64,000 nucleotides of DNA, from contig NZ_AP022598.1 in the NCBI RefSeq assembly GCF_010725485.1, positions 1-64,000 on the forward strand. The letters are read 5' to 3'. Both the position numbers and the translations under genes were made by a program. Below the pieces are notes generated by a model. That model saw only the letters and a list, made by a program, of their open reading frames with translations, did not search any database and was not told where the DNA came from. The stretch comes from Mycolicibacterium parafortuitum (GTDB lineage Bacteria > Actinomycetota > Actinomycetes > Mycobacteriales > Mycobacteriaceae). Of this stretch, positions 26,628-38,254 are shown one piece after another; within the stretch, counting starts at the first letter, position 1, and every line of letters begins with the position of its first letter.

Positions 26628-27679
26628 CGGCCTCGTCGCGAGGAACCACGTCGCGAGAGACTCAGGGCGCCAAGCGCTCCCGCCGTCGCCGCCGCGGCCA
26701 CCTGCCAGATCTGCAGTCCCGGACGGGCGATCACGCGGTTGTTGATCACCGCCGGTGGCGGAGCGGGGATCTCCTCTTCGCGCATGTTCTCCGGAACCGT
26801 CGCCGCCCAGCATGTCGAGAACAGGATGAGCCGAGACGTGATGTACGCGAACACCATCAGGCCGAGCACCGGGCCGAACGTGGCTCCCGCCGGCCCGGTC
26901 AGCACCGAACGCAGGTAGATCGAACCGACCAGCTTGAACACCTCGAACGCGACCGCCGCGATCAGCCCCGCGCGCACACTGCTGCGGAAGCTGATCGACT
27001 CGCGCGGAAGCCGGGCGATGATCCAGGTGAACAGCAGCCACGACACCAGCACCGACACCGTGATCGACGACAGCCGCAGCACCACCGTCAGCACCGGCGA
27101 GTCGGGAAAACCCATCCAGTTCAACACGTTCTCCAGCACCGAGGAGTTCCCCAGCGCCGACAACGCGAGCGTGACGACGATCGCGGCGAACGTCGTCACC
27201 AAGGCCACCAGATCCGACAGCTTGGTCTTGACGAAGCCGTCGGCCTCCTCGCGGAACAACCCCCACATCTGACTCAGCGCCTCACGCAGATTCGCCATCC
27301 AGCCCAGCCCGGCCCACGCCGCAGTCGCGAGCCCGATGATGCCGACGGTGCCGCGCGACTCGATCGCCGAATCCATCAGGGTGACGAGCTGCTGACCCAG
27401 GTCACCGCTGAACGTCGACCTGATCCGGTCCTCCACCTGCTGCAGCAACTCGGGTTCGTTGGCCAGCACGAAACCGCCCACCGAGAATCCGAGCATCAAC
27501 AGCGGGAACAGCGCGAAGATCGTGAAGTACGTGATGCCCGCAGCGTAGAAGTCGCCCTTGGCGTCGTTGTAGCGCTCCTGGGCGCGCATGACGTGATCGA
27601 ACCACGGCATCCGGGCCCGCAACCGGTCCACGAAGCCCGGTTTCTCCTCGGGGTCGGCGGTGGCGGGCTGCGCTGTCAT
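26624..27679 (-). CDS. YihY/BrkB family inner-membrane protein (Rv3335c-like)
   Basis: 351 residues with about six transmembrane helices and the YihY/virulence factor BrkB pattern: [25 protein letters not shown] motif near residues 40-60 and further helices to about 285. Function not established in the family, which was once misnamed ribonuclease BN; an inner-membrane transporter or envelope role is suspected. In M. tuberculosis the ortholog also lies between dacB1 and trpS. A basic, Pro-rich C-terminus ends the protein. trpS lies 45 bases upstream on the same strand, so the two are probably co-transcribed. Confidence 0.88.
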   Translation of the reverse strand: MTAQPATADPEEKPGFVDRLRARMPWFDHVMRAQERYNDAKGDFYAAGITYFTIFALFPLLMLGFSVGGFVLANEPELLQQVEDRIRSTFSGDLGQQLVTLMDSAIESRGTVGIIGLATAAWAGLGWMANLREALSQMWGLFREEADGFVKTKLSDLVALVTTFAAIVVTLALSALGNSSVLENVLNWMGFPDSPVLTVVLRLSSITVSVLVSWLLFTWIIARLPRESISFRSSVRAGLIAAVAFEVFKLVGSIYLRSVLTGPAGATFGPVLGLMVFAYITSRLILFSTCWAATVPENMREEEIPAPPPAVINNRVIARPGLQIWQVAAAATAGALGALSLSRRGSSRRGR

Positions 27680-27724
27680 CCGACCCCCTTATGTGGCTGT
27701 TGCTATGGAGCTATCGAGACGCAG

Positions 27725-28762
<1,038 letters not shown>

Positions 28763-28833
28763 TCAATCCCGGGCGGACGCGTGCCGCCCGGCTACCATTC
28801 CGGCGAAATCATTGATCTTGATCAGGGGGTCCC

Positions 28834-29874
28834 GTGCGCTACTCACCCGTCGGTGCCATCGCCCTCGCCGGCGCGATGCTGGCGTCCATCGTCGGCGCCG
28901 GAACCGCCCACAGCGCACCGCAACCCGCGGGCCGCGCGGTGGTCATCGTGTCCGGGGGCAACGCGACCAGCCCGTTCACCACCCCGGATCAGGCGTGCGG
29001 GTCGGGGCTGGCCGCCGGTAACACCGACACCGCGCTGCGCCAGGATCTGCTCGAGCACGGCTACCGGGTCTTCACCTCCCCGGCGATGGCCGGCCGCGGC
29101 CCCGTGGTGGACCAGGACGGCTTCGGCGCGTTCGGCGACTGCCCGGTCACCCTGCCGGAGAACATGACCGTGAACTCGACCGGCAGCATCGACACCGCCG
29201 GTGAGCACCTCGCCCGGTTCCTCACCTATCTGCGCGACACCCATGGCGTCACCGACATCGACGTGGTCGGCCACTCGATGGGCGGGCTCTACTCCCGGGC
29301 GGCGTTCCGCGTGCTGCAGAGCCTGGGCTCGCCGCTGCGGATCCGGTCGCTGACGACGATCGGCACCCCCTGGCAGGGCTCCTACCTGTCCGATTACGCC
29401 AACGGCATCACCCCGAAGTCGGACTGCCTCGGCGACCGGTTCTGCGAGGTCGCGATGGACGGGATGAAGGCGGAGGTGACCCGGTTGATGTCCGGCTCGG
29501 GGCGCGAGGTCAACCAGGCCTACCTGATGGGACCCGACGGCTGGAACGAATACCAGGCCGGCGTGCTCGACGGGATCCCGGTGACCCTGATCGCCGGTGA
29601 CCGGTTCACCGCACCCGCGGCCGGGGCGAACCCGACGGTGTGGCCCAACGACGGTCTGGTCGCCGCGACCAGCGCGCTGGCGGTCGACGTCAGCGACCGG
29701 GTGCTGCCGCACCGGCAGTGCTTCACGTTCGACGACACCCACAGCATCTACGTCTCCAACGAGGCCGGACTGCCCTGGGAGACCGGCCTGACCTGGGATC
29801 GGCGCGTGCACGACGTGGTCCGCGGCGCGATCGAGGGCGCCGACGCGGGCGCCCCGAACCGGCAGGGCTGCTAG
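28834..29874 (+). CDS. Secreted lipase/esterase, alpha/beta hydrolase
   Basis: 346 residues from a GTG start with a signal peptide (about 1-27, ending GTAHSA). The mature enzyme has an alpha/beta-hydrolase core with the nucleophile elbow GHSMGG (about 149-154) inside VTDIDVVGHSMGG, like class 2 lipases and PGAP1-type triacylglycerol lipases. Several Cys pairs could form disulfides, as expected for an exported enzyme. The catalytic Asp and His are probably in the second half (DDTHS near 305). Natural lipid substrate unknown. Its stop overlaps the stop of the convergent exonuclease gene by four bases. Confidence 0.82.
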   Translation: MRYSPVGAIALAGAMLASIVGAGTAHSAPQPAGRAVVIVSGGNATSPFTTPDQACGSGLAAGNTDTALRQDLLEHGYRVFTSPAMAGRGPVVDQDGFGAFGDCPVTLPENMTVNSTGSIDTAGEHLARFLTYLRDTHGVTDIDVVGHSMGGLYSRAAFRVLQSLGSPLRIRSLTTIGTPWQGSYLSDYANGITPKSDCLGDRFCEVAMDGMKAEVTRLMSGSGREVNQAYLMGPDGWNEYQAGVLDGIPVTLIAGDRFTAPAAGANPTVWPNDGLVAATSALAVDVSDRVLPHRQCFTFDDTHSIYVSNEAGLPWETGLTWDRRVHDVVRGAIEGADAGAPNRQGC

Positions 29875-30695
29875 CCGTAGCTGACGGTGACCGGGCAGTG
29901 GTCCGACCAGCGCAGCGCGTAGGCGGCGGGCCGCTCGGTCAGTACCGACGAGGCGCGGGCGGCCAGGCCGGGCGTGGCCAGGTGGTAGTCGATGCGCCAG
30001 CCGGCGTCGTTGTCGAACGCCTTGCCGCGCCAGGACCACCACGCGTACGGACCCGCCTGGTCGGGATGGGCGCGGCGCACCACGTCCACCCACCCGGTGC
30101 CCAGCAACTCGGTCAGCCACTGCCGTTCCTGCGGCAGGAAACCGGCCTTCTTGACGTTGCCCTTCCAGTTCTTGATGTCGTTCTCGGTGTGGGCGATGTT
30201 CCAGTCGCCGCACAACACCGCCTCGACACCGTCGGTGGACGCGCGGCCCAGCAGCGTCGCCATCCGGTTCGAGACCGCGACCATGAACCGTTCCTTCTCC
30301 AGCTGGCGGTCGGTCTCGGCCTCACCGGTCGGGAAGTAGACACTAGCCACCGTGATCCCGGCGGTGTCGACCTCGACGTAACGCCCGTGGGTGGCGAACT
30401 CGTCTGCCCCACAACCGATCCGGACATCGTCGAGCGGGAATCGGGACAGCACCGCGACCCCGTTGCGGCCCTTCATCGACGGCTCGGCCGACGCCAGCTG
30501 CCAGCCGTCGGCGAGCACGGGCGCCAGCGCGTCACGCAGCTGCTCGTCGTCGGCGCGGGTCTCCTGCAGGCACACCACATCCGCGGTGGTCTCCTTGAAC
30601 CACGGCAGCATCCCGAGGTTCTCCGGGGAGCGCTGCTTGACCGCGGCGCGGATGCCGTTGACGTTGATGGTGCTAACCGTTACGGGACGCGTCAC
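29871..30695 (-). CDS. xthA: Exodeoxyribonuclease III / AP endonuclease (XthA family)
   Basis: 274-residue Mg-dependent DNA repair enzyme of the exonuclease III/APE1 family, which cuts abasic sites and removes 3' blocks. Conserved catalytic segments are visible: INVNGIRAA near the start, CLQETRADDEQ (metal Glu), VYFPTGE (Tyr), CGDWNIAHTENDI (Asp/Asn) and the terminal SDHCPV (His). GTG at 30695 is chosen because the family's N-terminal beta strand (VTVSTINVNG) begins immediately after it; the open frame to 30824 overlaps the divergent hydrolase. Confidence 0.92.
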   Translation of the reverse strand: MTRPVTVSTINVNGIRAAVKQRSPENLGMLPWFKETTADVVCLQETRADDEQLRDALAPVLADGWQLASAEPSMKGRNGVAVLSRFPLDDVRIGCGADEFATHGRYVEVDTAGITVASVYFPTGEAETDRQLEKERFMVAVSNRMATLLGRASTDGVEAVLCGDWNIAHTENDIKNWKGNVKKAGFLPQERQWLTELLGTGWVDVVRRAHPDQAGPYAWWSWRGKAFDNDAGWRIDYHLATPGLAARASSVLTERPAAYALRWSDHCPVTVSYG

Positions 30696-30767
30696 GTCCG
30701 CAGACCCTAACGGAGCCGGGTGACTCGTTCCTTGCGGTACCGGCGGTATCGCCTTATCGTCGGCGGG

Positions 30768-31607
30768 ATGGCACCACGAGAGCCGATCCACGCCGGTTCC
30801 GGCGAACCCGTCCTTTTGCTGCACCCGTTCCTGTGCTCACAGAACGTGTGGCGTTCGGTGGCCGCCCAGCTGGCCGGCACCGGCCGCTTCGAGGTGTACG
30901 CGCCGACGATGCTCGGCCACCACGGCGGACCCAAGTCCCCGACCTGGATGCTGCACACCCAGATGCTCGTCGACGACATCGAGCAGCGCATGAACCAGCT
31001 GGGATGGGAGACCGCGCACATCGTCGGCAACTCGCTCGGCGGGTGGGTCGCCTTCGAGCTGGAACGCCGCGGACGGGCCCGCACCCTGACCGCGATCGCG
31101 CCGGCCGGAGGGTGGGGCTATCACTCGGTGTCGAAGTACGAGACCGTGCTGAAGTTCGTGATGGGCGGTCCCGCGCTGATCGCCGCACGGTTGCTGGGAC
31201 CGCGTATCCTGCGTCTGCCCGGCGCCCGGCGGCTGGCCACCCTGCCGGTCAGCGGACCGGCCGACGGGCCGACCGACGCCGACCTGGAGCTCCTCGTCGA
31301 AGACGCCACCCACTGCAGCGCCTACGTGCAGCTGCTGGTCAAGACCCTGCGGCTGCCCGGACTGCTGGAGCTGGCCCGCCTCGGCACCCCGACCCAGCTC
31401 GTGCTCTGCGAGAAGGACCGGGTGTTCCCGACCCCGCGCGGCAACCGCTACTTCCTGACCCACCTGCCGAAAGACACCCGGGTGGTGCGGCTCGACGGGG
31501 TCGGCCACATCCCGATGCTGGAGACCCCGGACACCATCAGCGAGTTGATCGCCGGGTTCGTCGACCAGCACGCCTCGAAGCCTGGTGGCAGCGTCGGCGC
31601 TGGGTGA
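30768..31607 (+). CDS. Alpha/beta hydrolase
   Basis: 279 residues with a complete alpha/beta-hydrolase triad pattern: oxyanion region HPFLCSQNVWR, nucleophile GNSLGGW (about 100-106), acid in LCEKDRVFP and histidine in GVGHIPMLE near the C-terminus. No signal peptide; cytosolic. Substrate not predictable; relatives include epoxide hydrolases, C-C hydrolases and esterases. ATG 30768 is preferred (GGCGGG before it); the in-frame GTG at 30720 is possible but lies against the divergent xthA start. Located immediately upstream of the SAM riboswitch of the methionine genes but not part of that operon. Confidence 0.82.
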   Translation: MAPREPIHAGSGEPVLLLHPFLCSQNVWRSVAAQLAGTGRFEVYAPTMLGHHGGPKSPTWMLHTQMLVDDIEQRMNQLGWETAHIVGNSLGGWVAFELERRGRARTLTAIAPAGGWGYHSVSKYETVLKFVMGGPALIAARLLGPRILRLPGARRLATLPVSGPADGPTDADLELLVEDATHCSAYVQLLVKTLRLPGLLELARLGTPTQLVLCEKDRVFPTPRGNRYFLTHLPKDTRVVRLDGVGHIPMLETPDTISELIAGFVDQHASKPGGSVGAG

Positions 31608-31621
31608 GATACAGTTCGTGG

Positions 31622-31745
31622 CGGTCATGAGTGCCAGCGACAAGCCCCGGCTAGCTGGCCGGCAACCCTCCAACCGCGGTGGGGTGCCCCGGGAGACGAC
31701 CAGGTTGAGTAGCCGACGACGGCTATAAGGCAAGCGCGGGTCCGC
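31622..31745 (+). promoter_or_regulatory. SAM-IV riboswitch
   Basis: The 5' region of metY carries the conserved blocks of the actinobacterial SAM-IV riboswitch: GGTCATGAGTGCCAGCG, CCCCGGCTAGCTGGCCGGCA, ACCCTCCAACCGCGGTGGGG, GTGCCCCGGGAGACGACC and, further on, GCAAGCGCGGGTCC. Pairing of GCTAGCTGGC with GCCGGC and of CCAACCGC with GCGGTGG builds the SAM-I-like core. SAM binding would turn off the downstream sulfur-assimilation genes. Exact ends are approximate. Confidence 0.85.
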
Positions 31746-31782
31746 CGTGAAACGGGCCCCTGTTTCATGGAGGAGCACGTCG

Positions 31783-33120
31783 ATGACCGAACCCGACCGC
31801 AGTGCCGCATGGGCTTTCGAGACCAAACAGGTGCACGCCGGGCAGACCCCTGACATCGCGACCAACGCTCGGGCCCTGCCCATCTACCAGACCACGAGCT
31901 ACACGTTCAACAGCACCGACCATGCCGCGGCGCTGTTCGGGCTGGCCGAACCCGGCAACATCTACACCCGGATCATGAACCCGACGACCGACGTCGTCGA
32001 GCAGCGCATCGCTGCGCTCGAAGGCGGTGTGGCAGCGCTGTTCCTGGCTTCCGGGCAGGCCGCCGAGACGTTCGCGATCCTCAACATCGCCAACAACGGC
32101 GATCACATCGTGTCCTCCCCTCGGCTCTACGGCGGCACCTACAACCTGTTCCACTACACGCTGCCCAAGCTGGGCATCGAGGTCTCGTTCGTCGAGAACC
32201 CCGACGACCTGGACTCGTGGCGCACCGCGGCCCGGCCGAACACCAAGGCGTTCTTCGGCGAGACGATCTCGAATCCCCAAATCGACATCCTCGACATCCC
32301 CGGTGTCGCAGGCGTCGCGCACGAGGTCGGCGTCCCCCTGATCGTCGACAACACCATCGCCACGCCGTATCTGATCCAGCCGCTGAGCCACGGCGCCGAC
32401 ATCGTCGTGCACTCGGCCACCAAGTATCTGGGTGGACACGGGTCCGCGATCGCCGGCGTGATCGTCGACGGCGGCACCTTCGACTGGACCAACGGCCGCT
32501 TCCCGGGCTTCACCGAGCCGGATCCGAGTTACCACGGCGTGGTGTTCGCCGAGTTGGGCCCGCCGGCGTACGCACTCAAGGCTCGCGTGCAGCTGCTGCG
32601 CGACCTCGGTTCGTCCGCAGCACCTTTCAACGCGTTCCTGATCGCCCAGGGCCTGGAGACGCTGAGCCTGCGCATCGAACGCCACGTGCAGAACGCCCAG
32701 CGGGTCGCCGAGTTCCTGGAGGCCCATCCCGACGTGGTGTCGGTGAACTACGCAGGCCTGCCGTCGTCTCCGTGGTATGAGCTCGGAAAGAAGCTGGCCC
32801 CCAAGGGAACCGGTGCGGTGCTGGCGTTCGAGCTGAGCGGTGGCATCGAAGCGGGCAAGGCGTTCGTCGACGCCCTGAGTCTGCACAGCCACGTCGCCAA
32901 CATCGGCGACGTGCGCTCGCTGGTGATCCATCCGGCGTCGACGACCCATCAGCAGCTCTCCCCGGACGAGCAGCTCGCCACCGGCGTCACCCCGGGCCTG
33001 ATCCGCCTGGCGGTCGGCATCGAAGGCATCGACGACATCCTCGCCGACCTTGAGCAGGGCTTCGCCGCAGCGAAACCCTTTGCCGCCAAAGCGGACCCGA
33101 GCGCCGTTGCGTCGTTCTAG
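31783..33120 (+). CDS. metY: O-acetylhomoserine sulfhydrylase (MetY; Rv3340 metC)
   Basis: 445-residue Cys/Met metabolism PLP enzyme that makes homocysteine from O-acetylhomoserine and sulfide. PLP lysine K214 in [11 protein letters not shown]; cofactor contacts [15 protein letters not shown] (61-75) and SGQAAE (90-95). The long version with an insertion before the C-terminal domain is typical of MetY rather than MetB. ATG 31783 follows GGAGGAGC. First gene of the metY-metX-methyltransferase unit under the SAM-IV riboswitch; the gap to metX is 11 bases. Confidence 0.94.
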   Translation: MTEPDRSAAWAFETKQVHAGQTPDIATNARALPIYQTTSYTFNSTDHAAALFGLAEPGNIYTRIMNPTTDVVEQRIAALEGGVAALFLASGQAAETFAILNIANNGDHIVSSPRLYGGTYNLFHYTLPKLGIEVSFVENPDDLDSWRTAARPNTKAFFGETISNPQIDILDIPGVAGVAHEVGVPLIVDNTIATPYLIQPLSHGADIVVHSATKYLGGHGSAIAGVIVDGGTFDWTNGRFPGFTEPDPSYHGVVFAELGPPAYALKARVQLLRDLGSSAAPFNAFLIAQGLETLSLRIERHVQNAQRVAEFLEAHPDVVSVNYAGLPSSPWYELGKKLAPKGTGAVLAFELSGGIEAGKAFVDALSLHSHVANIGDVRSLVIHPASTTHQQLSPDEQLATGVTPGLIRLAVGIEGIDDILADLEQGFAAAKPFAAKADPSAVASF

Positions 33121-33131
33121 GGATTGCGTTC

Positions 33132-34262
33132 GTGACCATTGTGGATCTGATTCATAGCGACCGTGTGGCGCTGCCGCCCGAAGGGCAGATCGGCATCGTC
33201 GAGATCGGTCGGTTGACCCTCGAAAACGGAGAGGTCATCGAGGACGCGTTCATCGCGGTGCAGCGCTGGGGCGAACTGTCGCCCGAGCGCGACAACGTCG
33301 TCGTCGTGCTGCACGCCCTCACCGGCGACTCGCACATCACCGGACCGGCCGGACCGGATCACCCAACCCCCGGTTGGTGGGATGGCGTCGCAGGCCCGGG
33401 GGCGCCGATCGACACCGACAAGTGGTGCGCGATCTCGACCAACGTGCTCGGCGGCTGCCGCGGATCGATCGGCCCCAGCTCCATCGCGCCGGACGGGAAG
33501 CCTTGGGGCTCACGCTTTCCCGCCATCTCGGTGCGCGACCAGGTGGCCGCCGACGTCGCCGCGCTGGAACGCCTCGGCATCACCGAGGTGGCCGCGGTGA
33601 TCGGCGGATCGATGGGCGGTGCACGGGCACTGGAGTGGGCGGTGACCTACCCGGACAAGGTGCGCGCGGCGCTGGTGCTCGCGGTCGGGGCCCGCGCGAC
33701 CGCCGACCAGATCGGCACGCAGAGCACCCAGGTGGCCGCGATCAAGGCCGACCCGAACTGGTGCGGCGGCGACTACCACGGCACCGGACGCTCCCCCGGC
33801 ACCGGACTCGAGATCGCCAGGCGCTTCGCGCATCTGACCTACCGCGGCGAGACCGAACTCGACGAGCGGTTCAGCAACGATGCCCAACCCGGCGAGGACC
33901 CGGTCACCGGCGGGCGCTACGCGGTGCAGAGCTATCTGGAATACCAGGGCCGAAAACTGTTGGCGCGCTTCGACGCGGGCACCTACGTCGTGCTCACCGA
34001 CGCACTGTCGCGCCACGACGTCGGCCGCGGACGGGGCGGTGTCGCGGCCGCGTTACAGAACTGCCCGGTGCCGACGGTGGTCGGCGGGATCACCTCCGAC
34101 CGGTTGTACCCGCTGCGCCTGCAGGCCGAATTGGCCGAGTTGTTGCCCGGCTGCGCCGGCCTGGACGTGGTGGATTCGGAGTTCGGCCACGACGGCTTCC
34201 TGGTCGAGACCGACGCCGTCGGCAAGCTGATCCGCCGCACGCTGGAGCTGGCGGACAGGTGA
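33132..34262 (+). CDS. metX: Homoserine O-acetyltransferase (MetX; Rv3341 metA)
   Basis: 376-residue alpha/beta-hydrolase-fold acetyltransferase producing O-acetylhomoserine from acetyl-CoA for MetY. Catalytic triad visible: S160 in [13 protein letters not shown]323 in TSDRLYP and H353 in [11 protein letters not shown] start, weak Shine-Dalgarno, 11 bases after the metY stop, so translation is probably coupled. Its TGA overlaps the GTG of the methyltransferase. First committed step of transsulfuration-independent methionine synthesis, jointly controlled with metY by the riboswitch. Confidence 0.94.
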   Translation: MTIVDLIHSDRVALPPEGQIGIVEIGRLTLENGEVIEDAFIAVQRWGELSPERDNVVVVLHALTGDSHITGPAGPDHPTPGWWDGVAGPGAPIDTDKWCAISTNVLGGCRGSIGPSSIAPDGKPWGSRFPAISVRDQVAADVAALERLGITEVAAVIGGSMGGARALEWAVTYPDKVRAALVLAVGARATADQIGTQSTQVAAIKADPNWCGGDYHGTGRSPGTGLEIARRFAHLTYRGETELDERFSNDAQPGEDPVTGGRYAVQSYLEYQGRKLLARFDAGTYVVLTDALSRHDVGRGRGGVAAALQNCPVPTVVGGITSDRLYPLRLQAELAELLPGCAGLDVVDSEFGHDGFLVETDAVGKLIRRTLELADR

Positions 34263-35002
34263 GCGGTGCGGTGAACGACCAGCCTGACCGGCGCTCACTG
34301 TCCTTCGGCGCGGAGGCGGCGGCCTATGAGCGGGGGCGGCCGTCGTACCCGCCGGAGGCGATCAACTGGCTGCTGCCCGACGGCGCCCACGATGTGCTCG
34401 ATCTCGGGGCGGGCACCGGCAAGCTGACCACTCGGCTCGTCGAGCGCGGACTCGACGTCGTCGCCGTCGACCCGATTCCGGAGATGCTGGAGCTCCTCAG
34501 CTCATCGCTGCCCGACACCCCGGCGCTGCTGGGTACCGCCGAGGACATCCCGCTGCCCGACAACAGCGTGGACACGGTGCTGGTGGCCCAGGCCTGGCAC
34601 TGGTTCGACGAGTCCCGCGCGGTCAAGGAGATCGCCCGGGTGCTGCGGCCCGGCGGCCGGCTCGGCCTGGTGTGGAACAACCGCGACGAAAGATCGGGCT
34701 GGGTCAAGGATCTCGGCAACATCATCGGCCACGAGGTGGACCCGTGGAGCCAGTCGGTGCAGCTGCCCGCCCCGTTCGCCGACGTCGAACGCCACCAGGT
34801 GGAGTGGACGAGCTATCTGACCCCGCAGGCGCTGATCGACCTGGTCGCGTCGCGCTCCTACTGCATCACCTCGCCGGAGCGGGTGCGCACCCGGACGCTG
34901 GATCGGGTGCGCGAACTGTTGGCCACCCACCCGGCGCTGGCCAACAGCAGCGGGCTGGCGCTGCCGTATGTCACGGTGTGCGTGCGGGCCACGCTGGCCT
35001 GA
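34259..35002 (+). CDS. Class I SAM-dependent methyltransferase (Rv3342-like)
   Basis: 247 residues. SAM-binding motif [12 protein letters not shown] at about 44-54, acidic motif [13 protein letters not shown], and [20 protein letters not shown], a methyltransferase type 11 pattern. GTG start overlaps the metX stop (GTGA), matching the M. tuberculosis order Rv3340-Rv3341-Rv3342. Its substrate is unknown; a role close to methionine/SAM turnover is suggested only by operon position. A GTG at 34271 is an alternative start. Confidence 0.85.
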   Translation: MSGAVNDQPDRRSLSFGAEAAAYERGRPSYPPEAINWLLPDGAHDVLDLGAGTGKLTTRLVERGLDVVAVDPIPEMLELLSSSLPDTPALLGTAEDIPLPDNSVDTVLVAQAWHWFDESRAVKEIARVLRPGGRLGLVWNNRDERSGWVKDLGNIIGHEVDPWSQSVQLPAPFADVERHQVEWTSYLTPQALIDLVASRSYCITSPERVRTRTLDRVRELLATHPALANSSGLALPYVTVCVRATLA

Positions 35003-35017
35003 CAGCGGCAGCGCCGC

Positions 35018-35305
35018 TCAGCTGGTGCCGAGCGGGTCGATCGTCCACGCGATGTAGAGCATCGCCGCGCTGACCGACGCGGTGGTGACGACGTCGACGG
35101 TGCGGGTGCGCACCGCGAGCAGCCCGACCCGGTCGTCGGGCAGGGACAGCCGCAGACCCGCCGCGACGGCCACCCCGATCGCCATGACCAGCGCCCCGCG
35201 CCGCCAGTACCCCGCGGCGACCAGTGCGAACGCCGCGAGCAGGAACAGCCCGACCACCAGGATCGGCCACTGCGCGCTGAGCAGCCTGCGCGCGAACGCG
35301 CTCAT
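35018..35305 (-). CDS. DUF3017 small membrane protein (Rv3355c-like)
   Basis: 95 residues with three hydrophobic helices (about 11-30, 34-52 and 68-88), matching actinobacterial DUF3017 proteins. Function unknown. Its ATG overlaps the stop of folD by four bases, as in M. tuberculosis Rv3355c-Rv3356c, so it is translated as a coupled second gene. Confidence 0.85.
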   Translation of the reverse strand: MSAFARRLLSAQWPILVVGLFLLAAFALVAAGYWRRGALVMAIGVAVAAGLRLSLPDDRVGLLAVRTRTVDVVTTASVSAAMLYIAWTIDPLGTS

Positions 35306-36159
35306 CGGCTCGCTTCGGCCCGCTCGACGACGTTGGTCAGCAGGAACGCCCGGGTCAGCGGCCCGACCCCGCCGGGGTTCGGCGACACATGCCCGGCCAC
35401 CTCCCACACGCCGGGGTGCACGTCGCCGACGAGCTTGCCCGCCTCGTCACGGCTCACGCCGACGTCGACCACGGCCGCACCGGGTCGCACCATGTCGGCG
35501 GTGACCATGTGCGGCACCCCCGCCGCGGCGATGATGATGTCGGCTTCGCGGGTGATCTCCGGCAGATGCCGCGTCGCGGTGTGGCACAGCGTCACCGTCG
35601 CGTTCTCGGAGCGGCGGGTCAGCAGCAGCCCCAGCGGACGCCCGACGGTGACACCGCGGCCGATCACGGCGACGTGCGCGCCGGCGATCTCGACCTCGTA
35701 GCGGCGCAGCAGGTGCACGATGCCGCGCGGGGTGCACGGCAGCGGCGCGGGCTCGTTGAGCACCAAGCGGCCCAGGTTGGTCGGGTGCAGTCCGTCGGCG
35801 TCCTTGCCCGGGTCGATGCGCTCGAGCGCGGCGTTCTCGTTCAGGTGCTTGGGCAGCGGCAGCTGCACGATGTAGCCGGTGCAGTCGGGGTTCGCGTTGA
35901 GCTCGTCGATGGTGTCCTCGAGCTGGGCCTGGGTGATGTCGGCGGGCAGGTCACGCCGGATCGAGTTGATGCCGACCTTCGCGCAGTCGGCGTGCTTGCC
36001 ACGGACGTAGGCCTGCGACCCCGGATCGTCGCCGACCAGCACCGTTCCGAGCCCGGGCGTGCGGCCCGCGTCGGTCAGACGCGCGACACGCTCTTTGAGG
36101 TCGACGAAGATCTCGTCGCGCGTGGCCTTGCCGTCCAAAGTAATCGCACCCACGCGCAT
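35302..36159 (-). CDS. folD: Bifunctional methylenetetrahydrofolate dehydrogenase/cyclohydrolase
   Basis: About 285 residues; interconverts 5,10-methylene-, methenyl- and 10-formyl-tetrahydrofolate. Family motifs: [13 protein letters not shown] with the catalytic Lys (about 40-52), [50 protein letters not shown] (NADP binding) and the terminal [15 protein letters not shown]. Very similar to M. tuberculosis FolD (Rv3356c). Start choices are ATG 36159 or 36162 and GTG 36153, the last aligning best with the homolog. Divergent from the OYE-type gene, 33 bases away. Confidence 0.93.
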   Translation of the reverse strand: MRVGAITLDGKATRDEIFVDLKERVARLTDAGRTPGLGTVLVGDDPGSQAYVRGKHADCAKVGINSIRRDLPADITQAQLEDTIDELNANPDCTGYIVQLPLPKHLNENAALERIDPGKDADGLHPTNLGRLVLNEPAPLPCTPRGIVHLLRRYEVEIAGAHVAVIGRGVTVGRPLGLLLTRRSENATVTLCHTATRHLPEITREADIIIAAAGVPHMVTADMVRPGAAVVDVGVSRDEAGKLVGDVHPGVWEVAGHVSPNPGGVGPLTRAFLLTNVVERAEASR

Positions 36160-36192
36160 CATTCTGTCAGCAACCGTGGCAAGCTCTGCGAC

Positions 36193-37398
36193 ATGACAGT
36201 CCCGCATGATGTGTTCAGTCCGGCCAAGCTGGGTCCGCTGACGCTGCGCAACCGCATCATCAAGGCCGCCACGTTCGAAGCCTCGACCCCCAACGCGCTG
36301 GTCACCGAGGATCTGATCACCTATCACCGACTGCCCGCCGCGGGCGGAGTGGGCATGACGACGGTCGCCTACTGTGCGGTGGCGCCGGGTGGCCGCACCG
36401 ACGGCTGGCAGCTGTGGATGCGCCCGGAAGCCGTGCCGGGACTGCGCCGGCTCACCGACGCCGTGCACGCCGAAGGCGCAGCGATCAGCGCGCAGATCGG
36501 CCACGCGGGCCCGGTCGCCAACGCCAGGACCAACAAGGCCACGGCGCTGGCGCCGGTGCGGTTCTTCAACCCGCTGTCGATGCGGTTCGCGAAGAAGGCG
36601 ACCGCCGACGACATCCGCGAGGTGACCGAGGCCCACGCGAACGCGGCGCGGCTGGCCATCGACTCCGGCTTCGATGCGGTCGAGATCCATCTCGGCCACA
36701 ACTACCTCGCTAGTTCGTTCCTGTCCCCGCTGATCAACCGGCGCACCGACGAGTTCGGCGGGTCGCTGTACAACCGTGCCAAGGTGGCCCGCGGGGCGGT
36801 GCTGGCGGTCAAGGAGGCGGTCGGCGACCAGATCGCGGTCACCGCGAAGCTGAACATGTCCGATGGCGTGCGCGGCGGCATCCCGATCGAGGAGTCGCTG
36901 CAGACCGCGAAGTGGCTGGAGGAGGACGGCGCCCTCGATGCGATCGAGTTGACGGCAGGCAGCTCACTGCTCAACCCGATGTTCCTGTTCCGCGGCGGCG
37001 CGCCGATCAAGGAGTTCGCCCGCAACTTCAAGCCCCCGCTGTCGTGGGGCATGCGGATGACCGGCAAGAAGTTCATGCGGGAGTACCCGTACGAAGAGGC
37101 CTACCTGATGCGCGACGCGAAGAAGTTCCGCGAGGAGCTGACGCTGCCGATCATCCTGCTCGGCGGTATCACCAACCGCGAGACCATGGACCGCGCGATG
37201 GCCGAGGGCTTCGACTTCGTCGCGATGGGACGCGCACTGCTCGCCGAACCCGACCTGCTGAACCGGATCAAGGCCGACAGCAGCGTGAAGTCGATCTGCG
37301 ACCACTGCAACCTGTGCATGCCGACGATCTACAGCCACACCTACTGTGTGCGCACCGGGATGCCGGGAACCCAGAAGCCGGTCAGTTCGGGCTTATGA
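36193..37398 (+). CDS. NADH:flavin oxidoreductase, Old Yellow Enzyme family (Rv3359-like)
   Basis: 401-residue FMN-dependent TIM-barrel oxidoreductase. N-terminal [20 protein letters not shown], substrate-contact [17 protein letters not shown] (about 157-173) with the usual H-x-x-H-x-Y replaced by HLGHNY, and the C-terminal FMN-phosphate region [10 protein letters not shown] and [10 protein letters not shown]. Three Cys in CDHCNLCMP near residue 363 resemble the iron-sulfur cluster site of the 2,4-dienoyl-CoA reductase subgroup. Acts on an enoate or enone, identity unknown. The 3' end overlaps the convergent TetR gene by 17 bases. Confidence 0.87.
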   Translation: MTVPHDVFSPAKLGPLTLRNRIIKAATFEASTPNALVTEDLITYHRLPAAGGVGMTTVAYCAVAPGGRTDGWQLWMRPEAVPGLRRLTDAVHAEGAAISAQIGHAGPVANARTNKATALAPVRFFNPLSMRFAKKATADDIREVTEAHANAARLAIDSGFDAVEIHLGHNYLASSFLSPLINRRTDEFGGSLYNRAKVARGAVLAVKEAVGDQIAVTAKLNMSDGVRGGIPIEESLQTAKWLEEDGALDAIELTAGSSLLNPMFLFRGGAPIKEFARNFKPPLSWGMRMTGKKFMREYPYEEAYLMRDAKKFREELTLPIILLGGITNRETMDRAMAEGFDFVAMGRALLAEPDLLNRIKADSSVKSICDHCNLCMPTIYSHTYCVRTGMPGTQKPVSSGL

Positions 37399-37945
37399 GT
37401 GCCCTGGCGCAGTCGACGACGATGTCGTCGGCGCCGGCCGGGATGGCCTGACGCGCCCGGAAGTGGCGCCGCGCGATCGCCGTGGGCACATCCATGATCG
37501 CGGCGGTGACCCGGCCGTTGTCGTCGGACAGGTCGGAGAGCACCTTGCGCAACTTGCGCTGCAAGCGTTTCCGGCGTGCGGCGATGGTGTCGGGCCACTC
37601 CCCCATCCCGAGTTCGTGCGGGCCTGCGAGTAGCACGTGCGCCTCGACCGGGTTCTCGCGGCACCACTGCAGGATCCGTAACGCCCCGTCGACACAACGT
37701 TGCTGCGGGTCGCCGTCGCCGGACAGCGCGTCGAGCACCTTCTCCTGGAACCGTTCCTCGGTGCGCACCCACAGCTCACCGCACAGCGCCGCCCGCGTCG
37801 GGAACCGGTGATAGACCGAGCCGCTGGGCGCACCGGTGTTGCGCGCCACCGCCGACATCGTCACGGCCGCAGGCCCTTCGGCGGCGAGCAGTTCCGCGGC
37901 GGCATCAAGCAGGACATCGACGGTGTATCGGGCAGGCCGCGGCAT
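37382..37945 (-). CDS. TetR family transcriptional regulator
   Basis: 187 residues with a TetR helix-turn-helix at about 8-52 (VDVLLDAAAELLAAEGPAAV, then NTGAPSGSVYHRFPTRAAL) and a helical ligand domain. GGTGGAG precedes the ATG. An AT-rich TATTTT lies just upstream (about 37958-37963) and, with a second TTTTAGA block, could be a -10 and an operator. Probably self-regulated and possibly controlling the convergent oxidoreductase; ligand unknown. Confidence 0.87.
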   Translation of the reverse strand: MPRPARYTVDVLLDAAAELLAAEGPAAVTMSAVARNTGAPSGSVYHRFPTRAALCGELWVRTEERFQEKVLDALSGDGDPQQRCVDGALRILQWCRENPVEAHVLLAGPHELGMGEWPDTIAARRKRLQRKLRKVLSDLSDDNGRVTAAIMDVPTAIARRHFRARQAIPAGADDIVVDCARALISPN

Positions 37946-38254
37946 GTCTCCACCATAAAATAGAGAGATTCGTCTAAAATACGGCGGCCCCGCCCGCAGG
38001 CCGCCGAGCACCGCGCCCGCGGGTGCACACCGGCGCCTGGTATCCGGTGCTCTCGCAGCTATTTTCGACGTCGCCACAGGGACACGCGCAGCACTGTCAC
38101 TCGCACCGGTACAGCATGGGCGTGTCGCGCGGTGAAGCACGGCCAGATAACGGCGGCGCAACAGATCGCCTACACCATCAGGCGGCGACGTCACGGAAAC
38201 CCGGCTACCGTTAGAGTTGGGCGCGATGTTTAATGTCGCCGCCGGAGCGGCTCA
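37946..38254. other. Intergenic region, no gene seen
   Basis: Contains the promoter region of the leftward TetR gene (AT-rich, 37955-37980) and the upstream region of the FHA-ABC gene. A ten-codon mini-ORF starts at 38226 (ATG) and its TGA overlaps the GTG of that gene. An open frame at 38023-38214 lacks coding character and ribosome binding site. Confidence 0.5.
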
